The notes beneath the pieces were generated by a model. The model was not told the DNA's origin and made no database searches. It was given only the letters and a program-made list of their open reading frames with translations. The translations under genes and the position numbers were made by a program. A DNA stretch of 42,510 nt from Acidimicrobiales bacterium (lineage in GTDB: Bacteria > Actinomycetota > Acidimicrobiia > Acidimicrobiales > Iamiaceae): NCBI GenBank assembly GCA_025463365.1, contig JAOBWM010000197.1:1-42510 (forward strand), in the 5' to 3' direction. Shown one piece after another: positions 16,264 to 24,416 of this stretch. Every line of letters starts with the position of its first letter. Positions within the stretch are counted from its first letter, which is position 1.

Positions 16264-17603
16264 TGGCGGCTCGCACGTTCGGGGCCACGTGGTGGGGACG
16301 GGCCTGGGTCGGCGCGCTCGAGCATCGCAGCGGCATCGACCCCAACCGGTTGTCGCGTGGCCGCACCTACGCGCGCCACGATCGCGTCGCCCGCCTCGAG
16401 ATCGAGCCCGGCCGGATCACCGCCCTCGTGCGGGGCAGCCGCGTGCTCCCGTACCAGGTGGAGATCAGGGTGCCGACGTTCGACGACGACCAGTGGGACC
16501 GCGTGGTCTCCGCGATCGCGGGCCGGGCCGCCCATGCCGCAGCGCTGCTGGACGGCGAGCTCGAAGCCCAGGTGCTCGACGATGTCCGCGCCGTCGGCAT
16601 CGACCTCCTGCCCGGCCCCGGCGACCTCTCGCCCCGCTGCTCGTGTCCGGACTGGGGCGATCCGTGCAAGCACGCCGCCGCGGTCGCCTACCTGGTGGCC
16701 GACGCGCTCGACGACGACCCCTTCGTCCTCTTCACCCTCCGGGGCCGCTCACGGGACCAGGTGCTCCAGGCGATCCGCCGACACCGCCAGCGGGCGGCCG
16801 GTTCGAGCGGTTCGTCGGTGCATGGCGGGGACGGCGGGGAGACCGAGTCGCGGTCCGGGTCCGCGTCCGCGTCCCTGTCCATGGCCGCGACGAACACGGG
16901 CGCTGGCCCGGGCGACCACGATGCCTGGGACCGGGACCAGGGCCGGGACCGGGACCGGGACCGGGAGCCGGTGACGGCCGCGATGGCCGTCGAGGACCCG
17001 GGGATCGTGGCGCGCGATGCCTGGGCCGAACGGTCGATCGAGCCGCCGCACCGGCGAGAGCTGCCGGCTGAGCCGGGCGCGCCCGCGGCGTGGCCCTCCG
17101 ACCCGCCGGATGGCGCGCCGTTCACCGCGTCGGGCCTGACCGAACTGGCCGCAGATGCCGCCCGCCGGGCCTGGCTCCAGCTCGCCGACGGCATGGCGTC
17201 GCAGCTCGACCTCTCCCTCCCCGCCGACCTGGCGCGCCGCGCCGCGGATCGCCTCGACCGGGACGTACCGCTCACCGACCTCGGTCTGGCATCGGCCATC
17301 CCTGCCGGTCACCTCGCGCTGCAGGCGGCCGGTTGGCGCCACGGCGGCGCCGCTGGGGTGACCGCGGTGGACGAGGCATTGTGGCGACCGACCGACGAGC
17401 TCGTGGAGGCGGCGATCGATGCCTTCGAGGCTGCTGGCGTCGACGTCATGGCCCTGAGCATCCGCTCCAACCGCTTCTCGACCCGCGACGTCCAGCTGCG
17501 TGTGACCACGGATGGCCGCTGGTGGCGATACGAGAAGCGCGGCCGCACGTGGGAGCTCGTCGAACCCCCGGCCGACTCCCCCGCCGACCTCCTCACCGGC
17601 TGA
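16263..17603 (+). CDS. SWIM zinc-finger protein partnered with SNF2 helicase
   Basis: 446 residues. It begins FGATWWGRAWVGALE, the usual start of actinobacterial SWIM proteins, followed by a beta-rich segment (RVARLEIEPGRITALVRGSRVLPYQVEIRV). The SWIM zinc motif CxCx6CxH is CSCPDWGDPCKH with ligands Cys126, Cys128, Cys135 and His137. Residues about 175-270 are a disordered linker with Ser/Ala runs and an Arg-Asp alternation (DRDQGRDRDRDRDREP) encoded by a tandem ccgggac repeat. The C-terminal ~150 residues form a second conserved domain ending RDVQLRVTTDGRWWRYEKRGRTWELV. SWIM domains bind DNA or protein. Overlap with the SNF2 stop indicates a fixed functional pair; the linker probably tethers two modules. 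Confidence 0.9.
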   Translation: MAARTFGATWWGRAWVGALEHRSGIDPNRLSRGRTYARHDRVARLEIEPGRITALVRGSRVLPYQVEIRVPTFDDDQWDRVVSAIAGRAAHAAALLDGELEAQVLDDVRAVGIDLLPGPGDLSPRCSCPDWGDPCKHAAAVAYLVADALDDDPFVLFTLRGRSRDQVLQAIRRHRQRAAGSSGSSVHGGDGGETESRSGSASASLSMAATNTGAGPGDHDAWDRDQGRDRDRDREPVTAAMAVEDPGIVARDAWAERSIEPPHRRELPAEPGAPAAWPSDPPDGAPFTASGLTELAADAARRAWLQLADGMASQLDLSLPADLARRAADRLDRDVPLTDLGLASAIPAGHLALQAAGWRHGGAAGVTAVDEALWRPTDELVEAAIDAFEAAGVDVMALSIRSNRFSTRDVQLRVTTDGRWWRYEKRGRTWELVEPPADSPADLLTG

Positions 17604-17841
17604 TCCCCTCCGGAGGAGGGTGTCAAGAGGTTCGCCGGGTTGACGCTCTGGTGGTTGTTGTGGACGATGTGTGGCGGGGAAGGTCGCCCCGGTTGTCCAC
17701 GCCCTCGGTGTGTGACCTCACTGTGCCTCGAGCACTTGCCTGGGGGCCTTCCCCACCTTCTTGTTTGGCGTGGCCTCGCACGTCGGCAGTGACGGTCCAC
17801 TGGCGGCGAGGACCTGGTGCGCTGGTGCTGCGACGCGAGGG
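17604..17841. other. Non-coding convergent gap with lower G+C
   Basis: 238 bp between two convergent genes. The base composition is visibly less G+C-rich and rich in GTTG/TTGT words (17630-17700). A CCTCCGGAGG palindrome directly after the SWIM stop could form a small hairpin. No ORF here looks convincing, although a minus-strand frame reads HIVHNNHQSVNPANLLTP, which is more protein-like than the usual shadow frames. It may be an eroded gene end or a repeat element. Confidence 0.4.
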
Positions 17842-18426
17842 TCAGGACCTCGACGAGACGAGCGGCTCGTCGACCAGAGCGCGGATGGTGGTGGCGTCGA
17901 CCGGGGCGTAGTCCCAGACGTCGCAGCCGACGTTGATCTGGCGACCTCGGACGCGCCACTTCTCGTGGACGTGGCCATGCAGCAACCACCGGCCGTCGTC
18001 GACCGGGCGGTACTGCTCGAAGCGGTCCTCGTCGTGCGAGTCGCCCTGGTAGGGGAAGTGGCAGGCCGGGAGGACGACGCCGGCGCCGAGGTCGATCTCG
18101 GTGCGGGTGACGATCTCGACGAAGCCGGCGGCGCGGTAGCGATCGACCCACTTCTCGTGGCCGCGGTTCCCGACCCAGCACCGGTCGTGGTTGCCGGCGA
18201 CGAGGTGCTTCTCGCCGTCGAGGGTGGCGGCCAGGGCCAGCGAGTGGTGGATCGACCCGAGGGCCAGGTCGCCCAGGACCCACACGACATCGTCCGGCAT
18301 CACCCGCTCGTTCCAGCGGCGCACGAGTTCGGCATCCATCTCGTCGACGTCGGCGAAGGGACGTCCGCAGTACTGGATGATGTTGGCGTGACCGAGGTGG
18401 AGGTCACTGGTGAGCCAGACCGTCAT
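17842..18426 (-). CDS. Calcineurin-like metallophosphoesterase
   Basis: 194 residues. The metal-binding motifs of the family are all present: SDLHLGHANII (Asp and His), VWVLGDLALG, VAGNHDR, CHFPYQGD and LLHGHVHEKWRV with a final INVGCDVWDYAPV. The small size and HFPY/HGHVH arrangement match the phage/bacterial single-domain phosphoesterases related to the YfcE/lambda-phosphatase group that act on small phosphodiesters. A very strong AAGGAGG lies 7 nt before the ATG at 18426; the longer in-frame start at 18477 is therefore rejected. It is divergent from the DUF222-HNH gene and convergent with the SWIM gene. Substrate unknown. Confidence 0.92.
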   Translation of the reverse strand: MTVWLTSDLHLGHANIIQYCGRPFADVDEMDAELVRRWNERVMPDDVVWVLGDLALGSIHHSLALAATLDGEKHLVAGNHDRCWVGNRGHEKWVDRYRAAGFVEIVTRTEIDLGAGVVLPACHFPYQGDSHDEDRFEQYRPVDDGRWLLHGHVHEKWRVRGRQINVGCDVWDYAPVDATTIRALVDEPLVSSRS

Positions 18427-18554
18427 GACCGACCTCCTTCCCCGCGATCGTGCCCGCAGGCCCGGTGCGGGCGCCAACGGGTTCCTCGTTCACCGGGATC
18501 GGCGCGTCGGGATCAAGTTGCTTGAGCGCACACCAGAAAGTTCCCGTGAAGGGC

Positions 18555-18583
18555 TTGCACTGCATGAGGAACCTGGGTAGAGT
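18555..18583 (+). promoter_or_regulatory. Promoter of the DUF222-HNH gene (leaderless)
   Basis: TTGCAC at 18555-18560 and TAGAGT at 18578-18583 are separated by exactly 17 bp. The -10 box ends 7 nt before the ATG at 18591, so the transcript should begin at the start codon. This is the clearest complete sigma-70-type promoter before a leaderless gene in the window. Confidence 0.7.
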
Positions 18584-18590
18584 CGAACAC

Positions 18591-20057
18591 ATGTTCGATG
18601 CAGACCCGAAAGCGCTGGAGCACGCGGCTCGCACCAAGGCAGTCGAAGCGCGCATCGCCGAGCTCATGGGCGTGATCAACTCGGCGCACGGCGAGTTGGT
18701 CTCCATCGCCGGCGCCGTGGTCGACGAGAAGCTCGGCCTGGGTCCCGGCGTCCACTCGCCGGCCATGTACCTCGCGTGGAAGGCGGGCCTGTCCCCGTCT
18801 CGGGCCCAGGACATCGTCCGCTTGGCCAAGCGGCGCGCGGAGCTCCCGACCTGCACCGCCGCGCTGGAAGCGGGGTCGCTCACGCTGGACCAGGCGGCCG
18901 AGATCGCCCGCCACGTGCCGGCGGCCTACGAAGCCGATGCCACCGAGACGGGCCAGCTCATGACGGTGCGCCAACTGCGCCGCACCCTGCCCCGGTTCGG
19001 GTTCGTCGACGACGAGGCTTCCAAGCCACCGGAACGACCGAAGCCGCAGGAGGAGGCGCGCGAGGTCTCGATGGGAGTCGACGAGAAGAGCTGGTGGCTG
19101 CACGCGCGGCTCCCGGCGGATGAGGGCGCCATCGTCGAGCAGGCCATCAAGGCCATGCGGGACGATGTCTTCCGCCAGCGCTCGGCCACCATTCCGTCGG
19201 GCGAGACGACCCATGCCACCTCCGCCGACGGGCTGGTGTGCGCCGCCGAGGCCGCGCTGCGCGCTGGTGAGGCCCAGCATCCGGGAACCGACCGCTACCT
19301 CGTCCACGCCCACCTCGAGGAGGACGCGGGCGCGCCTGGCAAGGGGATGCTCTCGCTGCACCTCGGCCCGCGCCTCCCCGCATCCTTGCAAGCACTGCTG
19401 CTGTGCGATGCGAAGACTCGCCTCGTCATCCAGCGCGATGGCGTCCCGCTGAACGTCGGGCGGACCACCCGCGTGATCGGGCGACGGATGCGGCGCCTGA
19501 TCGAACATCGCGATGGCGGCTGCGCCGTCCCGGGCTGTGGTGCCACGACCGGACTCGACATCCACCACATCGTCCACTGGGAGGACTTCGGCCCCACCGA
19601 CACGCAGAACCTCGTCGCCTTGTGCCGCCGCCACCACCGGATGCACCACCTCGGCGCGCTGGGCGTTGCCGGCGATGCCGACCTGCCTCGTCCCGGCGAA
19701 GGCGCCCTCACGTTCACCGATCGGTTCGGCCGTGAGATGGATACCTGCGGCCGGCCGATCCCGATCCGTCCCAAGCACGACTGCTCCCGGGCGGCAGCCA
19801 CCGACCGGGGGGTGATCACGCCGACCTACGTTCCCCCGCTGAACGAACGCCTCGACACCTCCGGGTTCCACCTCAACTTCCGCGACCCACGCCCACCTCG
19901 TCCGAACCTCTGGGTCGATTCGCCACCGTCGGACGCTGGGCCGGATGCGACCACGTCCCCACCGCAGGACGCGTCCCCACCTTCGGGGCAAGCCCAGCGC
20001 CAACGGAGGCGGACGCCTCTCGAGGACGCGTCGGTCCGCTCGGCCGGCCCCCCGTGA
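18591..20057 (+). CDS. DUF222 / HNH endonuclease (13E12 repeat family-like)
   Basis: 488 residues. The N-terminal DUF222 domain (about 1-290) includes GPGVHSPAMYLAWKAGLSPSRAQDIVRLAKRRAELP and GSLTLDQAAEIARHVP. The HNH nuclease domain reads HRDGGCAVPGCGATTGLDIHHIVHWEDFGPTDTQNLVALCRRHHRMHH, with the two Cys and His residues needed for zinc and catalysis intact. The C-terminal ~120 residues are Pro/Ser-rich and probably disordered. These genes are multicopy in many actinobacteria (REP13E12-like in mycobacteria) and may be mobile homing-type or resident nucleases; their function is unknown. Start chosen at 18591 because of the promoter; in-frame sequence upstream crosses that promoter. A terminator follows. 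Confidence 0.92.
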   Translation: MFDADPKALEHAARTKAVEARIAELMGVINSAHGELVSIAGAVVDEKLGLGPGVHSPAMYLAWKAGLSPSRAQDIVRLAKRRAELPTCTAALEAGSLTLDQAAEIARHVPAAYEADATETGQLMTVRQLRRTLPRFGFVDDEASKPPERPKPQEEAREVSMGVDEKSWWLHARLPADEGAIVEQAIKAMRDDVFRQRSATIPSGETTHATSADGLVCAAEAALRAGEAQHPGTDRYLVHAHLEEDAGAPGKGMLSLHLGPRLPASLQALLLCDAKTRLVIQRDGVPLNVGRTTRVIGRRMRRLIEHRDGGCAVPGCGATTGLDIHHIVHWEDFGPTDTQNLVALCRRHHRMHHLGALGVAGDADLPRPGEGALTFTDRFGREMDTCGRPIPIRPKHDCSRAAATDRGVITPTYVPPLNERLDTSGFHLNFRDPRPPRPNLWVDSPPSDAGPDATTSPPQDASPPSGQAQRQRRRTPLEDASVRSAGPP

Positions 20058-20077
20058 CCGCAACCTGACCTGACCCG

Positions 20078-20111
20078 AGCCCCGCGCCACCAATTCAGGG
20101 GGCGCGGGGCT
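20078..20111. terminator. Bidirectional terminator between convergent genes
   Basis: AGCCCCGCGCC (20078-20088) pairs with GGCGCGGGGCT (20101-20111), an 11-bp perfect stem with a 12-nt loop, located between the convergent HNH and DinB-like genes. Confidence 0.75.
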
Positions 20112-20126
20112 TCGGCGCGCCTCAGC

Positions 20127-20756
20127 TCAGAGGCGGTCGGCCAGGACGGCCACGCCGTCGCCTTCGAGCTCCTCGAAGAACGGCCGGCGACCGAGCATGG
20201 CAGCGGCCAGCGCCAGTGCCGGACCCCGCACGAGCTGGGCGCCGGATCCGAAGGTCTCGTCGAGGTCGGTGGCCTGGAACGCGAGCCCGTCGATCCCGAC
20301 CGATCGGAACGCCCGCTTGGCGGCCGGGCTGACCAGGAACGCGAGGATCGTGCGGAGGGCCTCGGGCGAGACGTCGACCGATCGGCCGAGCGGCTGGAGG
20401 ATGTCGGCACCATGGAGCACGCAATCGGTGAGCGGCGCCTCGGCTCCGAGCGTCGGCGGCGTGAACCGGTCGGTGGCGTGCTCGCGGTAGCGGGCGACGC
20501 ACGCCGCAGGGTCGAGCTCGGCGGCCAGGTCCAGCGATGCCCGGTCGATCGTCTTGGCGATGTTGCCGCGAGCCCTGAGCAGTCCGGCCAGCAAGGTCGT
20601 CCGCCCGATCGACCACGGAACGTTGAGGTGAGCGACCACCACGTGGTTCGTCCAGCCCGCGCAGAGCGACGGGGCGTCCCACTCCGGTGGATGCAGCTGG
20701 TCGAGTTCGTCGGCCAGCCGGACCCGTTCGGTCGCGATCACATCGAAGGTGTCCAC
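20127..20756 (-). CDS. Maleylpyruvate isomerase/DinB-like mycothiol-dependent protein
   Basis: 209 residues. The N-terminus DTFDVIATERVRLADELDQLHPPEWDAPSLCAGWTNHVVVAHLNVPW is the typical start of the actinobacterial maleylpyruvate-isomerase-like family (four-helix DinB fold). The metal-binding His is in VVAHL and further His residues follow in the YREHATDR and CVLHGADI segments. Members are mycothiol-dependent isomerases or transferases; the substrate cannot be predicted. I choose the GTG at 20756 because a TAGGTT box (20764-20769, minus strand) ends 7 nt upstream; an alternative TTG at 20765 overlaps that box. Divergent from the EVE-like gene. Confidence 0.85.
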   Translation of the reverse strand: MDTFDVIATERVRLADELDQLHPPEWDAPSLCAGWTNHVVVAHLNVPWSIGRTTLLAGLLRARGNIAKTIDRASLDLAAELDPAACVARYREHATDRFTPPTLGAEAPLTDCVLHGADILQPLGRSVDVSPEALRTILAFLVSPAAKRAFRSVGIDGLAFQATDLDETFGSGAQLVRGPALALAAAMLGRRPFFEELEGDGVAVLADRL

Positions 20757-20763
20757 GGCGCGC

Positions 20764-20769
20764 AACCTA
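20764..20769 (-). promoter_or_regulatory. -10 box TAGGTT for the DinB-like gene
   Basis: On the minus strand, TAGGTT is followed by 7 nt and then the GTG at 20756, fitting the leaderless pattern seen through the window. Confidence 0.45.
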
Positions 20770-20787
20770 CCGGCGTGCGGCGATGCC

Positions 20788-20811
20788 GGCTGTGGCTGCT
20801 ACACCACAGCC
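20788..20811 (+). promoter_or_regulatory. Inverted repeat abutting the start codon of the EVE-like gene
   Basis: GGCTGTGG (20788-20795) and CCACAGCC (20804-20811) form a perfect 8-bp inverted repeat with an 8-nt spacer, ending on the base before the ATG at 20812. The spacer and right arm contain TACACC (20800-20805), at the usual -10 spacing. It could be an operator that blocks the promoter, or a hairpin if transcription starts upstream. Confidence 0.45.
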
Positions 20812-21912
<1,101 letters not shown>

Positions 21913-21915
21913 GCC

Positions 21916-21932
21916 TCCGCGACTGCCGCGGA
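21916..21932. terminator. Small terminator hairpin between convergent genes
   Basis: TCCGCG-ACTGC-CGCGGA, a 6-bp perfect stem in the 41-bp gap between the EVE-like gene and the DUF4214 surface protein gene. Confidence 0.45.
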
Positions 21933-21953
21933 AGCAACGGTCCGGTGTGAGCC

Positions 21954-24329
21954 TCAGTTCGCCCGGGGGATGAACACCGCGTCCGTGTGGATGAGGTTCC
22001 GCACGACGTCGGCCAGGGACGAACCCCCCACCAACGCAGTCACGAACGCATCGCGCTCGATCACGGTCGGCGCCTTGCCGTCCATGTCGATGGCGACGAT
22101 CGCCGCGTGCAGCTTGTCGGCCTGGGTGCGCTTGTACTCGGTGGACTCCGAGAAGCCGACCATGACCTGACCCCGGTTCTTGTTGCCGCGGTCGAGTTGG
22201 CCGGTCCAGAAGTCGATGCCGGATGGGTCCCCGGTCCGACCCTGCACGTTCACGTAGATCTGCTCGACGAACTTCCGGTTGCTCATCTCTCCGTAGCGGC
22301 GCACGAACTCCGAGGACCGGGCGAACTCGGTCGAGATCTGCGAGATCTTCATGCCGCCGCGCTTCTTGTTGACCCAATGGTCGAGCCCGGACTTGTCGGG
22401 GATGCGGACGAAGTAGGCCGAGTAGAGCCGAGCGGTCGGATCGACGTTGCTCGTGGCGTCCGGGCCGACGCGGAGGACCGCGACGAGATCGCCGGGCCGC
22501 TTCGTGCCGCCGTCGAGCTGGCCCAGCCACGTGCTCAGTTCCGAGGCCGTCGGCGCCTTCCCGGTGAACCAGACGAACAGTTGGTCGACGGCGGCCGGAC
22601 CTGACGACCAGGGCAGCCACCACTGAGCGGTGACCGGCGATGACACGCTCGACGGCGGGCCCGTGCCGATGCCGTTCACGGCGGCCACCTTGAACGTGCG
22701 GGTCACCCCGTTGGACAACCCGGTCAGCGTGGCCGAGGTGGTCGACCCTCCGGGCACGGCAACCGCGGCCTGGGCAAGGCCACCGATGAACGGGGTCACC
22801 ACGAAGCCCGTCAGCGCGCTGCCACCCGTGTTGGCGGGAGCCGTCCACGACAACGTGGCCTGACCTTCCTGCACGACCGGCGGCCCGGCGAACGACGGTG
22901 CACCCGGGACGGTCGCGAGGACGGTGATGGACACGGTGCCCGCATCCGAAAGCAGGCCATCGGATGCGGTGAAGGTGAACGAATCCAGCCCCACGTAGCC
23001 CGCCGCCGGCGTGTAGGTGAGGTTCGGTGCGGTTCCGGTGAGCGTGCCGTGGGCCGGGGCAACGGCACCGAGCGCGAACGTCAACGGCGTCGACTCCGGG
23101 TCGGTCCCGGCCAGCGTGATCGCCTTCGCGGTCTGGTAGGTCACCGCGACGGCCTGGTCGGTCGCCGTGGGCGGCGCGTTGTTCGCTGCGGCCACCGTGA
23201 TGGTCACCGTCCCGACGTCCGACAGCAGGCCGTCGGATGCGGTGAACGTGAACGCATCAGTGCCGACGTAGCCGGTCGCCGGGGTGTAGGTGAGGCTCGG
23301 TGGCGTGCCGGTCAGCGTGCCGTGGGCCGGGGCGACGGCACCGAGCGCGAACGCAAGGGGATCGGATTGGGGGTCGGTCCCCGCCAAGGTGATCGCCTTC
23401 GGTGTCTGGAAGGCGACGCCGACCGCCTGGTCCGTCGCCGTCGGAGCCGTGTTCGGCCGCGGACCCACCGTGATGGACACGGTGCCGATGTCGGACAGCG
23501 AGCCGTCGGACGTGGTGAACGTGAACGAGTCGGGGCCCGAGTAGCCGGCGACCGGCGTGTAGGTGAGGCTCGGTGGCGCGCCGCTCAGCGCGCCGTGGGC
23601 CGGAGCCAGCGCGCCGAGGGCGAACGTCAACGGGTTCGACTCCGGATCGGTGCCGGCCAACGTGATCGCCTTGGCGGTCTGGTAGTTCACCGAGACCGCC
23701 TGGTCGGTCGCGGTGGGAGCGGTGTTGGGCCCGACCACGGTGGTCGTGAGCAGCGTGGTGTCCGCGTTGTTCGCGGTGCACGTGGCGGTGAAGTTCCCGA
23801 GGAACGTGCTGCCCTTGGCGACGATCGAGCTCGGCACCTTCCACGACACCGTCCGCGGCGGGCCGGCCACCGTGGTCGTGACCGTGATGTCGGGCACGCT
23901 CGGCGCCCCGCCGCTGGACTTGATGACGACGCTCCCGCTCAACGTCACGATCAGGTTGGTTCCGTTCAGCGCCCAGATCTGGGTGGTGAAGCTCGACGAG
24001 GTGAACGTCACGTTCGTCACGGTCACGCCGGTCGGGATGGCGATCGTGAGCTTGACCTCCTTCACGGTGACGTCCACCGGTGGGGCCGTCACCGGGACGG
24101 GGACGTTGATCGTGTTGGTGACGGTGCCGCCGGGCGCGACAGGATCGACATCGTCGGTCGCGTTCACGTTGGCGGTGGCCGTGGTGCTCCCGATGACCGG
24201 GATGCCCGTGCAGGTGATCGGGACGGCAGTCAGCCCGTCAGCGGCAGCCGGATTCGGTAAGATCACCGCCGCACCGGCAACGGCCAGTGCACATGCCAAC
24301 CCAGCCGCGAGCGATCGCGCTGCACGCAT
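21954..24329 (-). CDS. Secreted surface protein: Ig/cadherin-like repeats, FN3, DUF4214
   Basis: 791 residues. The signal peptide RAARSLAAGLACALAVAGAAVILPNPAAA ends near residue 30. A DUF11-like beta domain follows (about 35-200). Three 91-residue tandem repeats start NxxPTATDQAV and end FTFTxSDGxLSDxGTVxITV, the cadherin/Ig-like 'Big' type of adhesins. Then comes a fibronectin type III domain (PGAPSFAGPPVVQEGQATLSWTAP...). The C-terminal ~200 residues are DUF4214 repeats (QLFVWFTGKAPT..., YSAYFVRIPDKSGLDHWVN..., QIYVNVQGRTGDPSGIDFWTGQLDRG). DUF4214 repeats occur in large exported and S-layer-like proteins of unclear role. A GGGGGAA site precedes the ATG. A second DUF4214 protein closes this window. 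Likely an adhesin or cell-wall associated protein. Confidence 0.88.
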   Translation of the reverse strand: MRAARSLAAGLACALAVAGAAVILPNPAAADGLTAVPITCTGIPVIGSTTATANVNATDDVDPVAPGGTVTNTINVPVPVTAPPVDVTVKEVKLTIAIPTGVTVTNVTFTSSSFTTQIWALNGTNLIVTLSGSVVIKSSGGAPSVPDITVTTTVAGPPRTVSWKVPSSIVAKGSTFLGNFTATCTANNADTTLLTTTVVGPNTAPTATDQAVSVNYQTAKAITLAGTDPESNPLTFALGALAPAHGALSGAPPSLTYTPVAGYSGPDSFTFTTSDGSLSDIGTVSITVGPRPNTAPTATDQAVGVAFQTPKAITLAGTDPQSDPLAFALGAVAPAHGTLTGTPPSLTYTPATGYVGTDAFTFTASDGLLSDVGTVTITVAAANNAPPTATDQAVAVTYQTAKAITLAGTDPESTPLTFALGAVAPAHGTLTGTAPNLTYTPAAGYVGLDSFTFTASDGLLSDAGTVSITVLATVPGAPSFAGPPVVQEGQATLSWTAPANTGGSALTGFVVTPFIGGLAQAAVAVPGGSTTSATLTGLSNGVTRTFKVAAVNGIGTGPPSSVSSPVTAQWWLPWSSGPAAVDQLFVWFTGKAPTASELSTWLGQLDGGTKRPGDLVAVLRVGPDATSNVDPTARLYSAYFVRIPDKSGLDHWVNKKRGGMKISQISTEFARSSEFVRRYGEMSNRKFVEQIYVNVQGRTGDPSGIDFWTGQLDRGNKNRGQVMVGFSESTEYKRTQADKLHAAIVAIDMDGKAPTVIERDAFVTALVGGSSLADVVRNLIHTDAVFIPRAN
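22908..23726 (-). repeat. Three 273-bp direct repeats inside the surface protein gene
   Basis: Repeat units begin (minus strand) at 23726, 23453 and 23180, each exactly 273 bp (91 codons) and similar over their full length. Units 2 and 3 share long identical blocks (for example AITLAGTDP and APAHGTLTGT). Recent duplication or gene conversion is likely. Confidence 0.85.
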
Positions 24330-24416
24330 ACAACTTCCCCCTGGTGATTCCCCCGGACCGATCGGACCGTACCAGCGGGGGGAGGTGTGGCGCCCCGCAC
24401 CGGCGAATGCCACGCG

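Noticed and set aside
12038-17603. YqeY, DUF429, SNF2 and SWIM as one defence island
   Set aside because: YqeY/DUF429 and SNF2/SWIM are divergent units, each found separately in many actinobacteria as far as I know; nothing else here (toxins, restriction enzymes, integrases) supports an island.
18591-20057. DUF222-HNH gene as part of a mobile element
   Set aside because: No terminal inverted repeats, direct-repeat target sites, integrase or transposase are near, and both flanks are ordinary genes with their own promoters and terminators.
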